Source of the DNA: CAZNNH01 sp964574335
GTDB taxonomy: Bacteria > Acidobacteriota > Vicinamibacteria > Fen-336
Assembly: GCA_964574335.1 (NCBI GenBank)
Contig: CAZNNH010000272.1
Location: 1-5,838 of the forward strand
Direction: 5' to 3'
Length of the DNA stretch: 5,838 nucleotides
Under the pieces are notes generated by a model, which saw only the letters and a program-made list of their open reading frames with translations, searched no databases and was not told the origin of the DNA. A program made the translations under genes and the position numbers. Positions 5,706 through 5,838 of the stretch are shown piece by piece (within the stretch, counting starts at the first letter, position 1; every line of letters starts with the position of its first letter).

Positions 5706-5727
5706 GGCCCCTCGGTCCGGCGGGGCC
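5706..5727 (-). promoter_or_regulatory. Hairpin in the metK leader
   Basis: GGCCCC and GGGGCC (5722-5727 and 5706-5711) form a perfect all-GC 6-bp stem with a 10-nt loop. On the minus-strand transcript the hairpin would sit immediately upstream of the Shine-Dalgarno sequence. It could limit ribosome access or protect the 5' end. It is far too small to be a SAM riboswitch, and in GC-rich DNA it may have no function. Confidence 0.35.
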
Positions 5728-5743
5728 GCGCAAAACACATTAA

Positions 5744-5771
5744 GTTATCATCCGGGCTGTCGCAGGGTCAA
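5744..5771 (-). promoter_or_regulatory. Candidate σ70-type promoter of metK
   Basis: On the minus strand TTGACC (5771-5766, 5 of 6 matches to TTGACA) is followed after 16 nt by GATAAC (5749-5744, 4 of 6 matches to TATAAT). The -10 region sits in the only AT-rich patch of the intergenic sequence (GATAACTTAAT). Transcription would start near 5737, giving a leader of about 50 nt. The -10 could also be the overlapping TAACTT with an 18-nt spacer. Confidence 0.5.
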
Positions 5772-5798
5772 TGCCGAGCGCGGCGTGGGGGACACGAT

Positions 5799-5828
5799 CC
5801 CGAATCCGATGGCGGCCGACGATTCGGG
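5799..5828. repeat. 8-bp inverted repeat upstream of the metK promoter
   Basis: CCCGAATC (5799-5806) and GATTCGGG (5821-5828) are perfect inverted copies around a 14-nt spacer, and the arms extend two more base pairs if one base is bulged. It lies about 30 bp upstream of the proposed metK -35 element. No T-tract follows on either strand within view, so an operator is as likely as the end of an upstream transcript. Because it lies at the window edge, its context is unknown. Confidence 0.4.
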
Positions 5829-5838
5829 TCATGCGGCC

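Noticed and set aside
5688..5743. SAM riboswitch in the metK leader
   Set aside because: The leader predicted from the promoter is only about 50 nt and shows just one small GC hairpin, without the multi-helix core or conserved bases of known SAM-sensing RNAs.

Overview
This is a high-GC bacterial window (third codon positions are almost all G or C) with five protein-coding genes and two short regulatory regions. The σ54-type regulator, the DsrK/HdrD-like iron-sulfur protein and a small Cys-rich protein of a kind I associate with deltaproteobacteria suggest a GC-rich Desulfobacterota/deltaproteobacterium-like or related anaerobe lineage. That placement is inference; nothing here is a phylogenetic marker I can score.

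Left part (1-2412): a divergent pair. On the minus strand is the N-terminal 279 residues of an iron-sulfur protein of the HdrD/DsrK/GlpC type, cut by the window edge. On the plus strand is a PAS-AAA+-Fis σ54-dependent activator. The region between them holds a well-spaced -24/-12 (σ54) promoter facing the iron-sulfur gene. About 140 bp upstream of its predicted start lies a pair of TGT..ACA dyads two helical turns apart, which look like upstream activator sites. The simplest reading is a local circuit in which the activator senses a redox-type signal through a cysteine-bearing PAS domain and turns on the iron-sulfur gene and whatever follows it beyond base 1.

Middle (2413-2532): a short convergent gap with no obvious strong terminator. 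Its first ~105 bases continue the activator's reading frame past the TAG stop with strongly coding-like codon composition.

Right part (2533-5838): a minus-strand cluster transcribed in the order metK (S-adenosylmethionine synthetase), a membrane-anchored PHP-family phosphoesterase-like protein with a C-terminal CIA30/CBM11-like β-sandwich, and a 74-residue Cys-rich protein. The spacings are 80 bp (5 bp if the PHP gene really starts at an ACG codon) and 18 bp. metK has a plausible σ70-type promoter, a hairpin in its short leader and a good Shine-Dalgarno sequence; there is no room for a SAM riboswitch between the predicted start site and the gene. Near the right edge is an 8-bp inverted repeat of unknown role. 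The metK-PHP-Cys-protein linkage is positional only; no shared pathway is evident from sequence.
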